Below, in pieces: positions 42,960 through 51,798 of a DNA stretch of 64,000 nucleotides. How positions within the stretch are numbered: position 1 is the first letter of the stretch; each line of letters opens with the position of its first letter. Source of the stretch: Streptomyces marincola (GTDB taxonomy: Bacteria; Actinomycetota; Actinomycetes; Streptomycetales; Streptomycetaceae); contig NZ_CP084541.1 of assembly GCF_020410765.1 (NCBI RefSeq), positions 372,001 to 436,000 on the forward strand. Reading direction: 5' to 3'. Position numbers and translations under genes: made by a program. The notes beneath the pieces are model-generated. The model saw only the letters and a list, made by a program, of their open reading frames with translations, searched no databases and had not been told where the DNA came from.

Positions 42960-43955
42960 TCAGGACGGCGCGCCCGACCCGCCGGTCGCGGAGCCGCCCG
43001 CCGCGCGGAAACGCTTGCGGTAGGCGGCAGGCCCACAGCCCTGCCGTTCCCTGAAGTGGGCCCGCAGCGACACGGCCGAGCCGAAACCGCACAGGCCCGC
43101 GATCTGCTCGACGGGCAGCTCCGTCGTCTCAAGCAGCGCCCTGGCCCGCTCGACGCGCAGGCGCAGCAGCCAGCGCAACGGCGTCGTCCCCGTGCCCGCC
43201 CGGAACCTGCGGTGCAACTGCCGTTCGCTCAGACTCGCCGCGCGGGCGATGTCGGCCAGGCGCAGCGGGCGGTGCAGATTGTGCTGGAGCCAGTCGAGCG
43301 TGGCCGCGAGCGAGCCGCGCCCGCCGTCGCCGCCGCCGTTCGGCTGCCTCACGTACTGCACGGCCGTGCCCTCGCGCCGGTAGGGCACGACGAGAGCGGC
43401 GGCGGCGCGCGCGGCCACGTCCGCGCCGAAGTCGCGGCCGATCAGGTGCAGGCACAGGTCGAGCCCGGCCGCGACACCGGCCGAGGTCAGCACCTCGTCC
43501 TCGTCCGTGAAGAGCAGATCGGGGTCGACGGTGACCGCCGGGTGGCGCGCGGCGAGCCCGCCGGCCGCCAGCCAGTGGGTCGTCGCCGTGCGGCCGTCGA
43601 GCAGCCCCGCCTCGGCGAGCAGGAACGCCCCGGTGCAGATGGCGGCCACCCGGCGGCCTTCGGCGTGCGCGGCTCTGAGCACGTCGAGGACGTCGTCCTG
43701 CCCCGCCGCGGCCTCCCGGTCCACGCCGGGCACGATCACGGTGTCCGCGGCGCGGGCCGCGGCCAGCGGGCGCGTGGGCGTCAGCACGAAGCACAGCGTT
43801 CCGGCGGCCGTCGCGACCACGGGCGCGTCCCCGCACACCATGACCTCGTACAGCGGGGCGCCGTCCGCGCGCCGGGCCATGGCGAACGCCTGGCAGGCCG
43901 CGGAGACGTCGAACCCGACCACGGCGCGCGGCACCAGCACCGCCACGGTGCGCAT
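42960..43955 (-). CDS. GlxA-type AraC-family regulator with DJ-1 domain
   Basis: A 331-residue regulator. The N-terminal DJ-1/PfpI domain (about 1-190) retains the elbow Cys in VAAICTGAFLLAEAGLL. The C-terminal AraC DNA-binding domain (about 215-315) shows DIARAASLSERQLHRRFRAGTGTTPLRWLLRLRVERARALL and IAGLCGFGSAVSLRAHFRERQGCGPAAYR. Members of this group often control nitrogen or amine metabolism genes. ATG 43955 has a short AGG site. It is divergent from an exported DJ-1 protein, its likely target. Confidence 0.92.
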   Translation of the reverse strand: MRTVAVLVPRAVVGFDVSAACQAFAMARRADGAPLYEVMVCGDAPVVATAAGTLCFVLTPTRPLAAARAADTVIVPGVDREAAAGQDDVLDVLRAAHAEGRRVAAICTGAFLLAEAGLLDGRTATTHWLAAGGLAARHPAVTVDPDLLFTDEDEVLTSAGVAAGLDLCLHLIGRDFGADVAARAAAALVVPYRREGTAVQYVRQPNGGGDGGRGSLAATLDWLQHNLHRPLRLADIARAASLSERQLHRRFRAGTGTTPLRWLLRLRVERARALLETTELPVEQIAGLCGFGSAVSLRAHFRERQGCGPAAYRKRFRAAGGSATGGSGAPS

Positions 43956-44069
43956 GGCGGGAACCTAGCGGCTTCCGTCGGCGGCGCGCCTGTCGGCGCC
44001 CGGGCTCGGTCGCGAGGCTGGGCGCACAGGTCCTGGGCATGGGGGCCCGGACGGAACAGGAGGCACGCG

Positions 44070-44825
44070 GTGGAACGCAGGAACTTCCTCCAGTGGTCGA
44101 CGGCGGCGGGCGCGGGCGCGCTCGCCGGGCAGGGCGCGCGGGCCGCGGGTGAGCCGGGGGCGCGGGCCGCCGGCGCCCACGCGGCGGGGCGCGAGCGGCA
44201 CGACGGGCCGCTGCGGGTGCACATCGTGCTGTTCGACGGGGCCGAGGAACTGGACTTCGCCGCGCCCTTCGGGGTGCTCTCGGGGGCGGGCGCGATCCGA
44301 GGCGCGCCCGGGGCCGAGGTCAGGTACGTCACGCTGGGCAGGCCGCGCCTGATCCGGGGGGCCTACGGCTCGCTGACCCGGGTGGAGCACCGGTGGGCGC
44401 CGCGCGAGGCGGACATCATCGTCGTGCCGGGCGGCGGCTACCGGGACCGGGAGGGCCCCGGCATCTGGGCGGAGATCGAGAACGGCGCGCTGCCCGCCGC
44501 GCTGGCCGCGGCGCCGCGCCCCGGCCTGACGCTCGCGGCGGTGTGCACCGGCGCGCTGCTGCTCGGCGCCGCGGGGCTGATCGAGGGGAGGCCGTGCACG
44601 ACGCACCACCGCGCCGTCGCTGACCTGGTCGAGCAGGGCGGCACCCTGGTCGACGCCCGCGTCGTGGACGACGGCGACCTGGTCACGGCCGGAGGCGTCA
44701 CCTCGGGGCTCGACCTGGCCCTGTGGCTCTCGCGCCGCGCGCTGGGCGCCGACGTCGCCGTGCGGGTGGAGGCGATGCTGGAGTACGAGGCACGTGGCAC
44801 GGTGTGGACTCCCCCCGGCACGTGA
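44070..44825 (+). CDS. Tat-exported DJ-1/PfpI-family protein
   Basis: A 251-residue protein whose N-terminus carries a twin-arginine motif (RRNFLQ) followed by an Ala/Gly-rich hydrophobic run, so it should be exported folded. The DJ-1 domain follows from about residue 50: VHIVLFDGAEELDFAAPFGVL, VVPGGGY, and nucleophile elbow AAVCTGALLLGAAGLI, with THHRAVADLV and VTAGGVTSGLDLALWL. The nearest family function I know is isonitrile hydratase. GTG 44070 is preceded by AGGAGG. It is divergent from the GlxA-type regulator. Confidence 0.85.
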   Translation: MERRNFLQWSTAAGAGALAGQGARAAGEPGARAAGAHAAGRERHDGPLRVHIVLFDGAEELDFAAPFGVLSGAGAIRGAPGAEVRYVTLGRPRLIRGAYGSLTRVEHRWAPREADIIVVPGGGYRDREGPGIWAEIENGALPAALAAAPRPGLTLAAVCTGALLLGAAGLIEGRPCTTHHRAVADLVEQGGTLVDARVVDDGDLVTAGGVTSGLDLALWLSRRALGADVAVRVEAMLEYEARGTVWTPPGT

Positions 44826-45582
44826 CGTCTCGCCGGCCCGGTCGCGGATCACGGCCTGCTCCCTCCTGACGGGCCGCCGCGCGCGGCCCCGTGAACGACA
44901 GTCGGTGCCGCGCCCCCGCCGGTTCCCGCGGTGGGGCGGCCCCCGGGCACGCGGGGACCGGTCCGGCCGCGGTGGCGGAGCAGCGCACAGGCGCCGCCGG
45001 TGAACGGCGGGGCGCGGTGCCGGTCCCGCCGGTGCCGCGTCGGCCAGGGGTTGCCCGCCGAGGAGCGGCGATCCGGTGCGGTGCGTCGCGAGGCGCCGCA
45101 TCGCCCTCGTGCTGGCGCACGTGGGTGATGCGGCAACGCGGCGACGGGGGCACATCCCGGCCGCGGGGCCGGGGGCGTGCCGGGCGCCGCGCCGGGACCG
45201 ACTTCGGCTGACGGGGCCCACGTTGTCCTGGCCCGGGCGCGGGGCGCCGAGCACGTCGGGCCGAGGCGGGGCGCGGTGCGCCCGGTCGTGTCGGCGGGCC
45301 GGGCCCCGGAGGACCGGGAACGGGACGCGCACGAGGTCGCCGGAAGCCGGGCCCGGCCCGGCGGCGCCGGGCCCGCACCAAGGTGCCCGAGGGGGAGGCG
45401 TCAGCGCGCGACGGACCTCCCGGGGCGCGCCGTCGCACGCGACGGCGGCCTCCGCCGCGGAGCCCGCCCGGCCGGAGCGGGCTCACGGACCGAGCGTGAC
45501 CGGCCCGTGAGCCCGTTCCCGGCGGTCGCGACGGGGGCGCGACCGCCGGCGAGGCCGCGACCACACGCGACCGCGGCGCGGT
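44826..45582. other. 757-base region without a supported gene
   Basis: Open frames on both strands are Arg/Pro/Gly-rich, lack ribosome sites and motifs, and look like chance frames in GC-rich DNA. The right end holds a terminator-like hairpin for the GH127 gene. The rest shows no structure I can name; it may be a decayed gene. Confidence 0.55.
45478..45515 (-). terminator. hairpin downstream of the GH127 gene
   Basis: An 11-base perfect inverted repeat: CGGGCTCACGG at 45478-45488 and CCGTGAGCCCG at 45505-45515, with a 16-base loop. It begins 68 bases after the GH127 stop on the minus strand. No T-run follows. Confidence 0.55.
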
Positions 45583-47583
45583 TCAGCGGACCGCGCCGTC
45601 CGCCGCGGGTCCCTCGTCCGCGCCCAGGGCCGGGAGCCACACGCGCATGGCGGCCCGCGCGCGGTGCCCCCACAGGTGGTAGGGAACGGCCGTGATGTCC
45701 GCCGCCACCGGCGCCCCGGCGCGGCCGCCGCCGGCCGCGGGGTAGGGCCACCAGTCGCCGGTGTCCCGGGGCGCGACGGCCGCGCCCGCTGCCGACACGG
45801 TGACGATGCCGCCGAGCAGTCCCGGTTCCCGCCGCTCGCCCAGCGGAGCGGCCGGGTCGATGCGCAGGTCGTCGATGACGGTGCCCTCGGGGTGGTCGGC
45901 GCGCTCGGCGCAGTAGACGAGCGGCCCGCGTTCGATCGCCAGGCAGCCGCGCAGCGCGTCGGCCCGTGCGGGCGGGGCCGTCAGCCGGGGCGCGAGGTCC
46001 AGGTCGAGGTCGACCGCGTCGCCCCGCCGCCAGCGGCGCCTGACGCGCAGCCAGCCGTCCTCCGCCGCGTCGGCGGCGACGGGTTCGCCCGCCGCGCTCG
46101 CGCGCCACGCGCCGGCCGCCCAGGCCGGGACGCGCAGCGTGAGGGTCCACTCGGCGTCGGGGGTCTCGGTGACGGCGACCCGGATCCGCCCGTCCCACGG
46201 GTAGTCGGTGGTGACCTCGACGGCCGCGCGCGCACCGCTGCCGGCCACGTCGTCGACCGCGTAGGCGCCCGTCGCGTACTGGTGGAGCGTCAGGCCCGCG
46301 CCGTCGGCCGCCGCGAGGTAGTGCGGCAGCGACGCGAGCAGGCGCATCACGTTCGGCGGGCAGCAGGCGCAGTGGAACCACCGGGTGCGGAAGGCGCCGC
46401 GGTCCCCGGTCCTGGTCACGTGCCCCTCGCGGACCTGGAGCGGGTTGACGTAGGAGTAGTGGGCGCCGTCGAGGGAGACGCCGGAGAGGAACCCGTTGAA
46501 CAGCACGCGTTCCATGTGGTCGGCGTACCGGGCGCGGCCCGTGGCGAGCAGCAGCCGCCAGCTGAACATGACCGAGGCGATGGCCGCGCAGGTCTCGGTG
46601 TAGGCGCGCTCCGAGGGCAGCTCGTAGGGGTCGCCGAACGCCTCGTCGGTGTGGTGGGAGCCGAGGCCGCCGGTCAGGTAGGTCCTGGTGGCCGCCATTT
46701 CCTCCCACAACCGCTCGGCGGCGGCCAGGAGTTCGGCCTCGCCGGTCTCCGCGTGGACGTCGGCCACTCCCGCGAGCAGGTACAGCTGGCGCACGGCGTG
46801 CCCGGTGACGGCGTCGGCCTCGCGCACCGGGGTGTGGTCCTGCCAGTAGCGGGGGCCGAAGCCGCCGGCGGGCAGCAGGCCGTGCCCCCTGCGGTCGATG
46901 AACCAGCCCGCCAGGTCGAGGTAGCGGCGCTCCCCCGTGCAGCGGTACAGCTCGACGAGGGCCGTCTCGATCTCGGGGTGCCCGCAGACGCCGTCGAGGC
47001 GGCCCTCGCCCGTGCCGAAGACGGAGTCGATGTGGTCGGCGAAGCGCGTGGCGATGTCGAGCAGGCCGGTGCGGCCCGTGGTGCGGACGTGCGCGACGGC
47101 CGCCTGGATGAGGTGCCCCGCGCAGTACAGCTCGTGGCCCCAGCCGAGTTCGGCCCAGCGCCGGTCGGGGCGCACCACCTGGTAGTACGACTGGAGGTAG
47201 CCGTTGTCGTCCTGGGCGTCGGCGAGCAGCGCGGTCACCTCGTCGACGCGTTCGGTCAGCCGGGCCGCCTCGTCCGGGTCCGTGGCCGGGTCGCCGAGCT
47301 GCCAGGCCACGGCTTCGAGCCACTTGTAGACGTCGGAGTCGAGGAACGGCAGGTTGTTGACGTACGCGCCGGTCGCGGTGCCGGCGGCGAGCCTGAGGTT
47401 GTGGAAGTTGCCGGCCTCGGTGAGGCGTTCGTAGCCGTCGGGCACGCTGACGGCGGCGTTGACGGCCCGCCTGGCGGCCCACAGCCCGCCGGTGATCGCG
47501 GCCTCGCTCGCCGGGCGCAGCGTGCCGCGGGCGGACGCGGTCGGTATGAGGGGGCCGGGGGCGGGGCGGGGGCTGCGGGGCAT
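45583..47583 (-). CDS. GH127-family beta-L-arabinofuranosidase
   Basis: A 666-residue intracellular glycosidase (DUF1680 group) that removes beta-L-arabinofuranose residues. It has an (alpha/alpha)6 barrel followed by beta domains. Residues equivalent to those of the known HypBA1 enzyme are in place: Glu in TDEAFGDPYE (Glu322), Glu and Cys in AYTETCAA (Glu338, Cys340), and the Cys pair in HCACCPPNV (Cys417, Cys418) that bind zinc and supply the nucleophile. There is no signal peptide. ATG 47583 has AGGAG upstream. It faces a LacI regulator across a promoter that holds a 20-base dyad. Confidence 0.93.
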   Translation of the reverse strand: MPRSPRPAPGPLIPTASARGTLRPASEAAITGGLWAARRAVNAAVSVPDGYERLTEAGNFHNLRLAAGTATGAYVNNLPFLDSDVYKWLEAVAWQLGDPATDPDEAARLTERVDEVTALLADAQDDNGYLQSYYQVVRPDRRWAELGWGHELYCAGHLIQAAVAHVRTTGRTGLLDIATRFADHIDSVFGTGEGRLDGVCGHPEIETALVELYRCTGERRYLDLAGWFIDRRGHGLLPAGGFGPRYWQDHTPVREADAVTGHAVRQLYLLAGVADVHAETGEAELLAAAERLWEEMAATRTYLTGGLGSHHTDEAFGDPYELPSERAYTETCAAIASVMFSWRLLLATGRARYADHMERVLFNGFLSGVSLDGAHYSYVNPLQVREGHVTRTGDRGAFRTRWFHCACCPPNVMRLLASLPHYLAAADGAGLTLHQYATGAYAVDDVAGSGARAAVEVTTDYPWDGRIRVAVTETPDAEWTLTLRVPAWAAGAWRASAAGEPVAADAAEDGWLRVRRRWRRGDAVDLDLDLAPRLTAPPARADALRGCLAIERGPLVYCAERADHPEGTVIDDLRIDPAAPLGERREPGLLGGIVTVSAAGAAVAPRDTGDWWPYPAAGGGRAGAPVAADITAVPYHLWGHRARAAMRVWLPALGADEGPAADGAVR

Positions 47584-47737
47584 GTGCGGGCTCCTGGGGT
47601 GCGCGGTCGACGGGCCGGCGCAACGGCCGGCGGGCAGCGGTGGTCCCACCGCGGGCACCGGCATGCGGCGGTCCTCGGTGGGCGGACGAGGGACGACGAC
47701 GGTCAGCGGCCGGCGGCGAGGCCCCGGCCGGAGGCAA

Positions 47738-47757
47738 GAAGGAAAACCTTTTCCTTC
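47738..47757. promoter_or_regulatory. LacI-type operator in the GH127/lacI intergenic region
   Basis: Nine-base arms GAAGGAAAA and TTTTCCTTC surround a CC centre. It sits about 3-22 bases downstream of the predicted GH127 transcription start, an ideal repressor position. It resembles the A/T-flanked dyads (AAAACGTTTT-like) bound by LacI-family proteins. Confidence 0.75.
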
Positions 47758-47766
47758 GTCATCGGG

Positions 47767-47795
47767 AATCTAGGCGCGCCCGGTCCACGGGTCAA
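47767..47795 (-). promoter_or_regulatory. promoter of the GH127 gene
   Basis: On the minus strand, -35 TTGACC (47790-47795), exactly 17 bases, then -10 TAGATT (47767-47772). This is one of the best promoter matches in the window. The operator lies directly downstream. Confidence 0.75.
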
Positions 47796-47812
47796 GAGGC
47801 GCAGGCGCGGAG

Positions 47813-47818
47813 TATGAT
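47813..47818 (+). promoter_or_regulatory. -10 box of the LacI-family gene
   Basis: TATGAT is nearly consensus. Transcription from it would leave a leader of about 95 bases before the TTG start at 47919. No good -35 is visible, and it overlaps the upstream edge of the GH127 promoter. Confidence 0.45.
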
Positions 47819-47918
47819 CGGTCGCTGCCGGGCCGGATCACGGCCCTGAAGCCGCGGCGCCCGCACGGACGGGCCCCGGGACAGGACTTCGGGGAGCCGG
47901 GGGAATCGAGGAAAAGCG

Positions 47919-48977
47919 TTGTCCGATGCGCAGGTCAGCCGGTCAGGGGCGGGGGCACGCCCGGACGCGGGCCGGGGAGACCCCCGGCCGCGCGCCACCA
48001 TCGCCGATGTCGCCGCGCTCGCGGGGGTGTCGGCCGGTACGGCCTCCAAGGCGCTGAACAACCGGGGCAAGCTGCGCGAGGAGACCCGCGCGCGGGTGGC
48101 CGATGCCGCCAGGCGGCTGGGTTTCCGGCCGAACGAGATGGCCCGCAGCCTGCTGAGCGGTCGCAGCTTCACCGTGGGCCTGCTGACCACCGACCACGTC
48201 GGGCGCTTCAGCCTGCCGGTGCTGCTCGGCGCCGAGGACGCGCTGGGGGCCGGCGAGATCTCCGTGTTCCTCTGCGACACCCGGGGCGACGCGATCCGCG
48301 AACGGCACCACCTCCAGGCCCTGGCCTCCCGGCGCGTCGACGGCATCATCGTCGCGGGGCGGCGCACCGATCCGAGGCCGCCGCTGCGGCAGCTCCTCGA
48401 CGTGCCCGTCGTCTACGCCATGGCGCCCTCGCAGCGCGCGGACGACCTGTCCGTGGCGCCCGACGAGGAGCAGGGCGCACGCGAGGCCGTGCGGCACCTC
48501 CTCGCGGCGGGGCGTTCGCGGATCGCGCACATCACCGGGCCCGCCAGGCACCACTCCTCGCAGGTGCGCGCGGCGGCGTTCCGGGCGGCGCTGGCCGAGG
48601 CCGGTCTCGAACCCGCCGGCGGCACGGTGCTGTTCGGCGAGTGGAACGAGCCCTGGGGCCGGCGGGCGGTGCGGCACGTGCTGCACGCCGACCCGCGGTG
48701 CGACGCGGTGTTCTGCGGCAGCGACCAGATCGCGCGCGGGGCCGCGGACAGCCTGCGCGAGTCGGGGCACGCGGTACCGGACGACATCGCGCTGGTCGGG
48801 TTCGACAACTGGGACGTCATGGTCACCGCGAGCCGCCCGCCCCTCACCACCGTCGACATGGAGCTCGGCGCGCTCGGGCGCGCCGCGGCCGTGCGCCTCC
48901 TCGAAGCGATCGACGGGCGGGCCAGGCCGGGCACGGAACACCTGCCGTGCCGGCTGGTGCTGCGCGAGTCGGCCTGA
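47919..48977 (+). CDS. LacI-family transcriptional regulator
   Basis: A 352-residue repressor. The DNA-binding headpiece ATIADVAALAGVSAGTASKALNNRGKLREETRARV comes after about 25 extra N-terminal residues, and the hinge helix follows at NEMARSLLSG. The periplasmic-binding-like ligand domain runs to the end (GLLTTDHVGRFSLPVLLGAEDAL, VFCGSDQIARGAADSLRESG, DIALVGFDNWDVM). The start is TTG 47919 with GAGGAAAA upstream. It is divergent from GH127 and should repress it until arabinose or an arabino-oligosaccharide is present. Confidence 0.93.
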   Translation: MSDAQVSRSGAGARPDAGRGDPRPRATIADVAALAGVSAGTASKALNNRGKLREETRARVADAARRLGFRPNEMARSLLSGRSFTVGLLTTDHVGRFSLPVLLGAEDALGAGEISVFLCDTRGDAIRERHHLQALASRRVDGIIVAGRRTDPRPPLRQLLDVPVVYAMAPSQRADDLSVAPDEEQGAREAVRHLLAAGRSRIAHITGPARHHSSQVRAAAFRAALAEAGLEPAGGTVLFGEWNEPWGRRAVRHVLHADPRCDAVFCGSDQIARGAADSLRESGHAVPDDIALVGFDNWDVMVTASRPPLTTVDMELGALGRAAAVRLLEAIDGRARPGTEHLPCRLVLRESA

Positions 48978-48998
48978 GCCCCGCCGGCCCGCGCGCGT

Positions 48999-49511
48999 TC
49001 AGGAACCGCGCAGGAGCAGCCCGCGCAGGAACGCCGCCTGGCCGGCGTGCTGGAGGTCGTCGGCCAGCACGCTCACCAGCCGGACCCCGAGGGTGACCGG
49101 CGGCGTCCAGCCGGGGTCGACCACGCGGTCGAGGTCGGCGTCGGTGAGGCCGCGCACGTAGTCGAGCGTGGCCGCGTGCACCGCGTCGTGGTAGCCGGTC
49201 AGCAGCGCCGGGTCGGCGACGCGGACCCGGGCCACCTCGTCGGGGCCGTGGCCGTAGCCGGTCTCCTCGGCCGGGAAGGGCAGCGAGAACCGGCCCTCCC
49301 AGCCGTCGGCCGTCCAGGTCTGCGGCCGGCCGGCGACCTCCGACACGTGGTCGTCCTGCACCCGGGTGAGGTGCCACACCAGCCAGGCCACGGAGTTGGC
49401 ACCGGGGTCGGGGCGTTCGGCCAGCTGGTCGGGGGTCAGTCCCGCCACCGCCTCGTGGACCGCTTCCCTGGTCCGGTCGAACGCGTCGGCGAGGAGGTCG
49501 GCGCTGCGCAT
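48999..49511 (-). CDS. DinB-family (DUF664-type) protein
   Basis: A 170-residue four-helix protein of the DinB/DUF664 superfamily. Metal-binding His residues are seen in AWLVWHLTRVQDDHV and in DDLQHAGQAAFLRG near the C-terminus. In actinobacteria many such proteins are mycothiol-dependent transferases or detoxification enzymes. ATG 49511 has a GGGAG site. It is convergent with the LacI gene and divergent from dhaK, with no evident partner. Confidence 0.82.
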   Translation of the reverse strand: MRSADLLADAFDRTREAVHEAVAGLTPDQLAERPDPGANSVAWLVWHLTRVQDDHVSEVAGRPQTWTADGWEGRFSLPFPAEETGYGHGPDEVARVRVADPALLTGYHDAVHAATLDYVRGLTDADLDRVVDPGWTPPVTLGVRLVSVLADDLQHAGQAAFLRGLLLRGS

Positions 49512-49693
49512 GCGGGCTCCCTGCGGTTGGTGCGGATGCCGCCCCGGTGCGCCCCACCGGGCGGCCTGCCCCCGCCATTGTCCACGCGGGCGCGGCCCGC
49601 GGCCCGTCCGGGCGCCGCCCCGGCGCGGCGGACCGCTGCCCTCGCGCCGCGACGCGTCGCGCCCGGGCGGCTGTGGAACGGCCGCCGGGTCCG

Positions 49694-49699
49694 TACGCT
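49694..49699 (+). promoter_or_regulatory. -10 box candidate for the dhaKLM operon
   Basis: TACGCT matches TANNNT, about 60 bases before the dhaK start. The -35 position has only TGTGGA with a 16-base spacer, a weak match. Confidence 0.35.
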
Positions 49700-49757
49700 G
49701 GTGCGCGGTCACCGGACCGCCCGGCACATCCGCACCGCCCGTTCAGGAGGACCGCCC

Positions 49758-50750
49758 GTGAGGATGCTGATCAACGCGGCAGAACGCGTCGTCGCCGACG
49801 CCCTGCGCGGCATGGCGCAGGCGCACCCGGAGCTCGTCGTCGACGTCGAGCACCGGGTGATCGTCCGCGCGGACGCCCCCGTGGCCGGGAAGGTGGGCCT
49901 GGTGTCCGGCGGCGGCTCGGGCCACGAGCCGCTGCACGGCGGGTTCGTCGGGCCCGGCATGCTGGACGCCGCCTGCCCCGGCGAGGTGTTCACCTCGCCC
50001 GTGCCCGACCAGATGGTGCGGGCGGCGGCGGCCGTGGACAGCGGCGCGGGCGTGCTGTTCGTCGTGAAGAACTACACGGGCGACGTGCTGAACTTCGACA
50101 TGGCCGCGGAACTGGCCGAGGACGAGGGCATCCGGGTCGCCAAGGTCCTGGTCCGCGACGACGTGGCCGTCGAGGACAGCACGCACACGGCGGGCCGGCG
50201 CGGCACCGGCGCCACGCTGTTCGTGGAGAAGATCGCCGGGGCCGCCGCCGAGGAGGGCGCGCCGCTCGAACGCGTCACCGCCCTCGCCCGGCAGGTGGCG
50301 GACTCCTCGCTCAGCTTCGGCGTCGCGCTCGGCGCGCCCGCCACGCCGGCCAAGGGCGGCCCGACGTTCGACCTGCCGCCCGGCGAACTCGAACTCGGCA
50401 TCGGCATCCACGGCGAGCCGGGGCGCGAACGGCGCCGCATGATGACCTCGGGCGGGATCGCGGACGCCGCGGTCGGCGTCCTCCTGGACGAGCTGCGTCC
50501 TGACGGGCCCGTGCTCGCGCTGGTCAACGGCATGGGCGCCACGCCGCTGCTCGAACTGTACGGCTTCGGCGCCGAGGTGCGGCGCGTCCTGGACGAGCGG
50601 GGCGTCCCCGTGGCACGTACGCTCGTCGGCAACTACGTGACGTCGCTCGACATGGCGGGCTGCTCGGTGACGCTGTGCCGGGCCGACGAGGAACTGCTCC
50701 GGCTGTGGGACGCCCCGGTGAGCACCCCGGGCCTGCGGTGGGGACGCTGA
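49758..50750 (+). CDS. dhaK: PTS-dependent dihydroxyacetone kinase, DhaK subunit
   Basis: A 330-residue substrate-binding subunit that holds dihydroxyacetone as a hemiaminal on a His and receives phosphate from DhaL. Motifs: LVSGGGSGHEPLHGGFVG at the N-terminus, VKNYTGDVLNFDMA, and the substrate-binding His in IGIHGEPG. GTG 49758 has a full AGGAGG seven bases upstream. First gene of a dhaK-dhaL-dhaM operon, with 23 bases to dhaL. The pathway feeds glycerol-derived dihydroxyacetone into glycolysis in the cytosol. Confidence 0.95.
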   Translation: MRMLINAAERVVADALRGMAQAHPELVVDVEHRVIVRADAPVAGKVGLVSGGGSGHEPLHGGFVGPGMLDAACPGEVFTSPVPDQMVRAAAAVDSGAGVLFVVKNYTGDVLNFDMAAELAEDEGIRVAKVLVRDDVAVEDSTHTAGRRGTGATLFVEKIAGAAAEEGAPLERVTALARQVADSSLSFGVALGAPATPAKGGPTFDLPPGELELGIGIHGEPGRERRRMMTSGGIADAAVGVLLDELRPDGPVLALVNGMGATPLLELYGFGAEVRRVLDERGVPVARTLVGNYVTSLDMAGCSVTLCRADEELLRLWDAPVSTPGLRWGR

Positions 50751-50773
50751 GAGACGCTGAGAGGAGCGCAGAG

Positions 50774-51379
50774 GTGGCTGCGATGGACGCCGGTTTCTTC
50801 CGGCGCTGGCTCACCACGGCCGCCCGGGCCGTCGAACGGGACGCGGACCGTTTGACCGCACTCGACTCGGCGATCGGCGACGCCGACCACGGCAGCAACA
50901 TGCGCCGCGGCATGGCGGCGGTCGCCGCCGCGCTCGACGCCGAGGAGCCGGCCACGCCGGGCGCCGTGCTGCTGCTCGCGGGCCGCACGCTGGTGTCCAC
51001 CGTCGGCGGCGCGTCCGGCCCCCTGTACGGAACGCTGCTGCGCCGCGCGGGCAAGGCCCTGGGCGACGCGGAACGGGTCGAGGGCGAGGAGCTGCGCGAG
51101 GCGCTGGCCGCGGGGGCGGACGCGGTCGCGCGGCTCGGCGGCGCGGCCCAGGGCGACAAGACGATGCTGGACGCGCTGCTGCCCGCCGTCGCGGCCCTGC
51201 CCGACCTCGCCGCCGCGGCCGGGGCGGCGGAACGCGGCGCGGAGGCCACCGTCGCGCTGCGGGCGCGCAGGGGCCGGGCCAGTTACCTGGGCGAGCGGAG
51301 CGAAGGGCACATGGACCCGGGCTCGGCCTCGACGGCGCTGCTGTTCCTCGCCCTCGCGGAGGTGGCGGACGATGCCTGA
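50774..51379 (+). CDS. dhaL: dihydroxyacetone kinase, DhaL subunit
   Basis: A 201-residue ADP-binding subunit. The magnesium-ADP site is LDSAIGDADHGSNMRRG with its cluster of Asp residues, then STVGGASGPLYGTLLRRAG and GAAQGDKTMLDALLPA. GTG 50774 follows AGGAG by seven bases; an in-frame ATG lies at 50783. It overlaps dhaM by eight bases, which indicates coupled translation. DhaL carries a bound ADP that DhaM rephosphorylates. Confidence 0.94.
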   Translation: MAAMDAGFFRRWLTTAARAVERDADRLTALDSAIGDADHGSNMRRGMAAVAAALDAEEPATPGAVLLLAGRTLVSTVGGASGPLYGTLLRRAGKALGDAERVEGEELREALAAGADAVARLGGAAQGDKTMLDALLPAVAALPDLAAAAGAAERGAEATVALRARRGRASYLGERSEGHMDPGSASTALLFLALAEVADDA

Positions 51380-51785
51380 GCGGCAGGCCCGGGTGGGCAT
51401 CGTGCTGGTCTCCCACAGCAGGGAGGTCGCCCAGGCGGTGGCCGCCCTGGCCGCCGGTCTGGCCGGCGGCGGCGAGCTGGCCCCCGTCGAGGCAGCGGGC
51501 GGCACCGCCGACGGCGGCCTCGGCACCAGCGCCGAGCTGATCGCGGGGGCGGCGCGCCGCGCGGACCGCGGTGCGGGCGTCGCGGTGCTCGCCGACCTCG
51601 GCAGCGCGGTCCTGACCGTCCAGGCGATGCTCGCCGAGGGCGACGAACTGCCGCGCGGCACGCGCCTTGTGGACGCGCCGTTCGTCGAGGGCGCGGTGGC
51701 CGCGCTGGTCACCGCGTCCGCGGGCGCCGACCTGGCCGCGGTCGCGGAGGCCGCGGGCGAGGCGTACACCTACCGCAAGACGTGA
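51372..51785 (+). CDS. dhaM: dihydroxyacetone kinase phosphotransfer subunit DhaM
   Basis: A 137-residue EIIA-mannose-type domain. The phosphorylated His is in GIVLVSHSREVAQAV, and AVLADLGSAVLTVQAML is typical. Only the EIIA domain is present; HPr and enzyme I domains found in some DhaM proteins are absent, so it must use the general PTS proteins. It overlaps dhaL by eight bases and is convergent with the Nudix gene. Confidence 0.92.
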   Translation: MPERQARVGIVLVSHSREVAQAVAALAAGLAGGGELAPVEAAGGTADGGLGTSAELIAGAARRADRGAGVAVLADLGSAVLTVQAMLAEGDELPRGTRLVDAPFVEGAVAALVTASAGADLAAVAEAAGEAYTYRKT

Positions 51786-51798
51786 CGCCCGCCGCGCC

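Noticed and set aside
44698..45564. 288-codon open frame on the minus strand across the gap before GH127
   Set aside because: The product is Arg/Pro-rich and of low complexity, partly overlaps the DJ-1 gene and has no recognisable domain.
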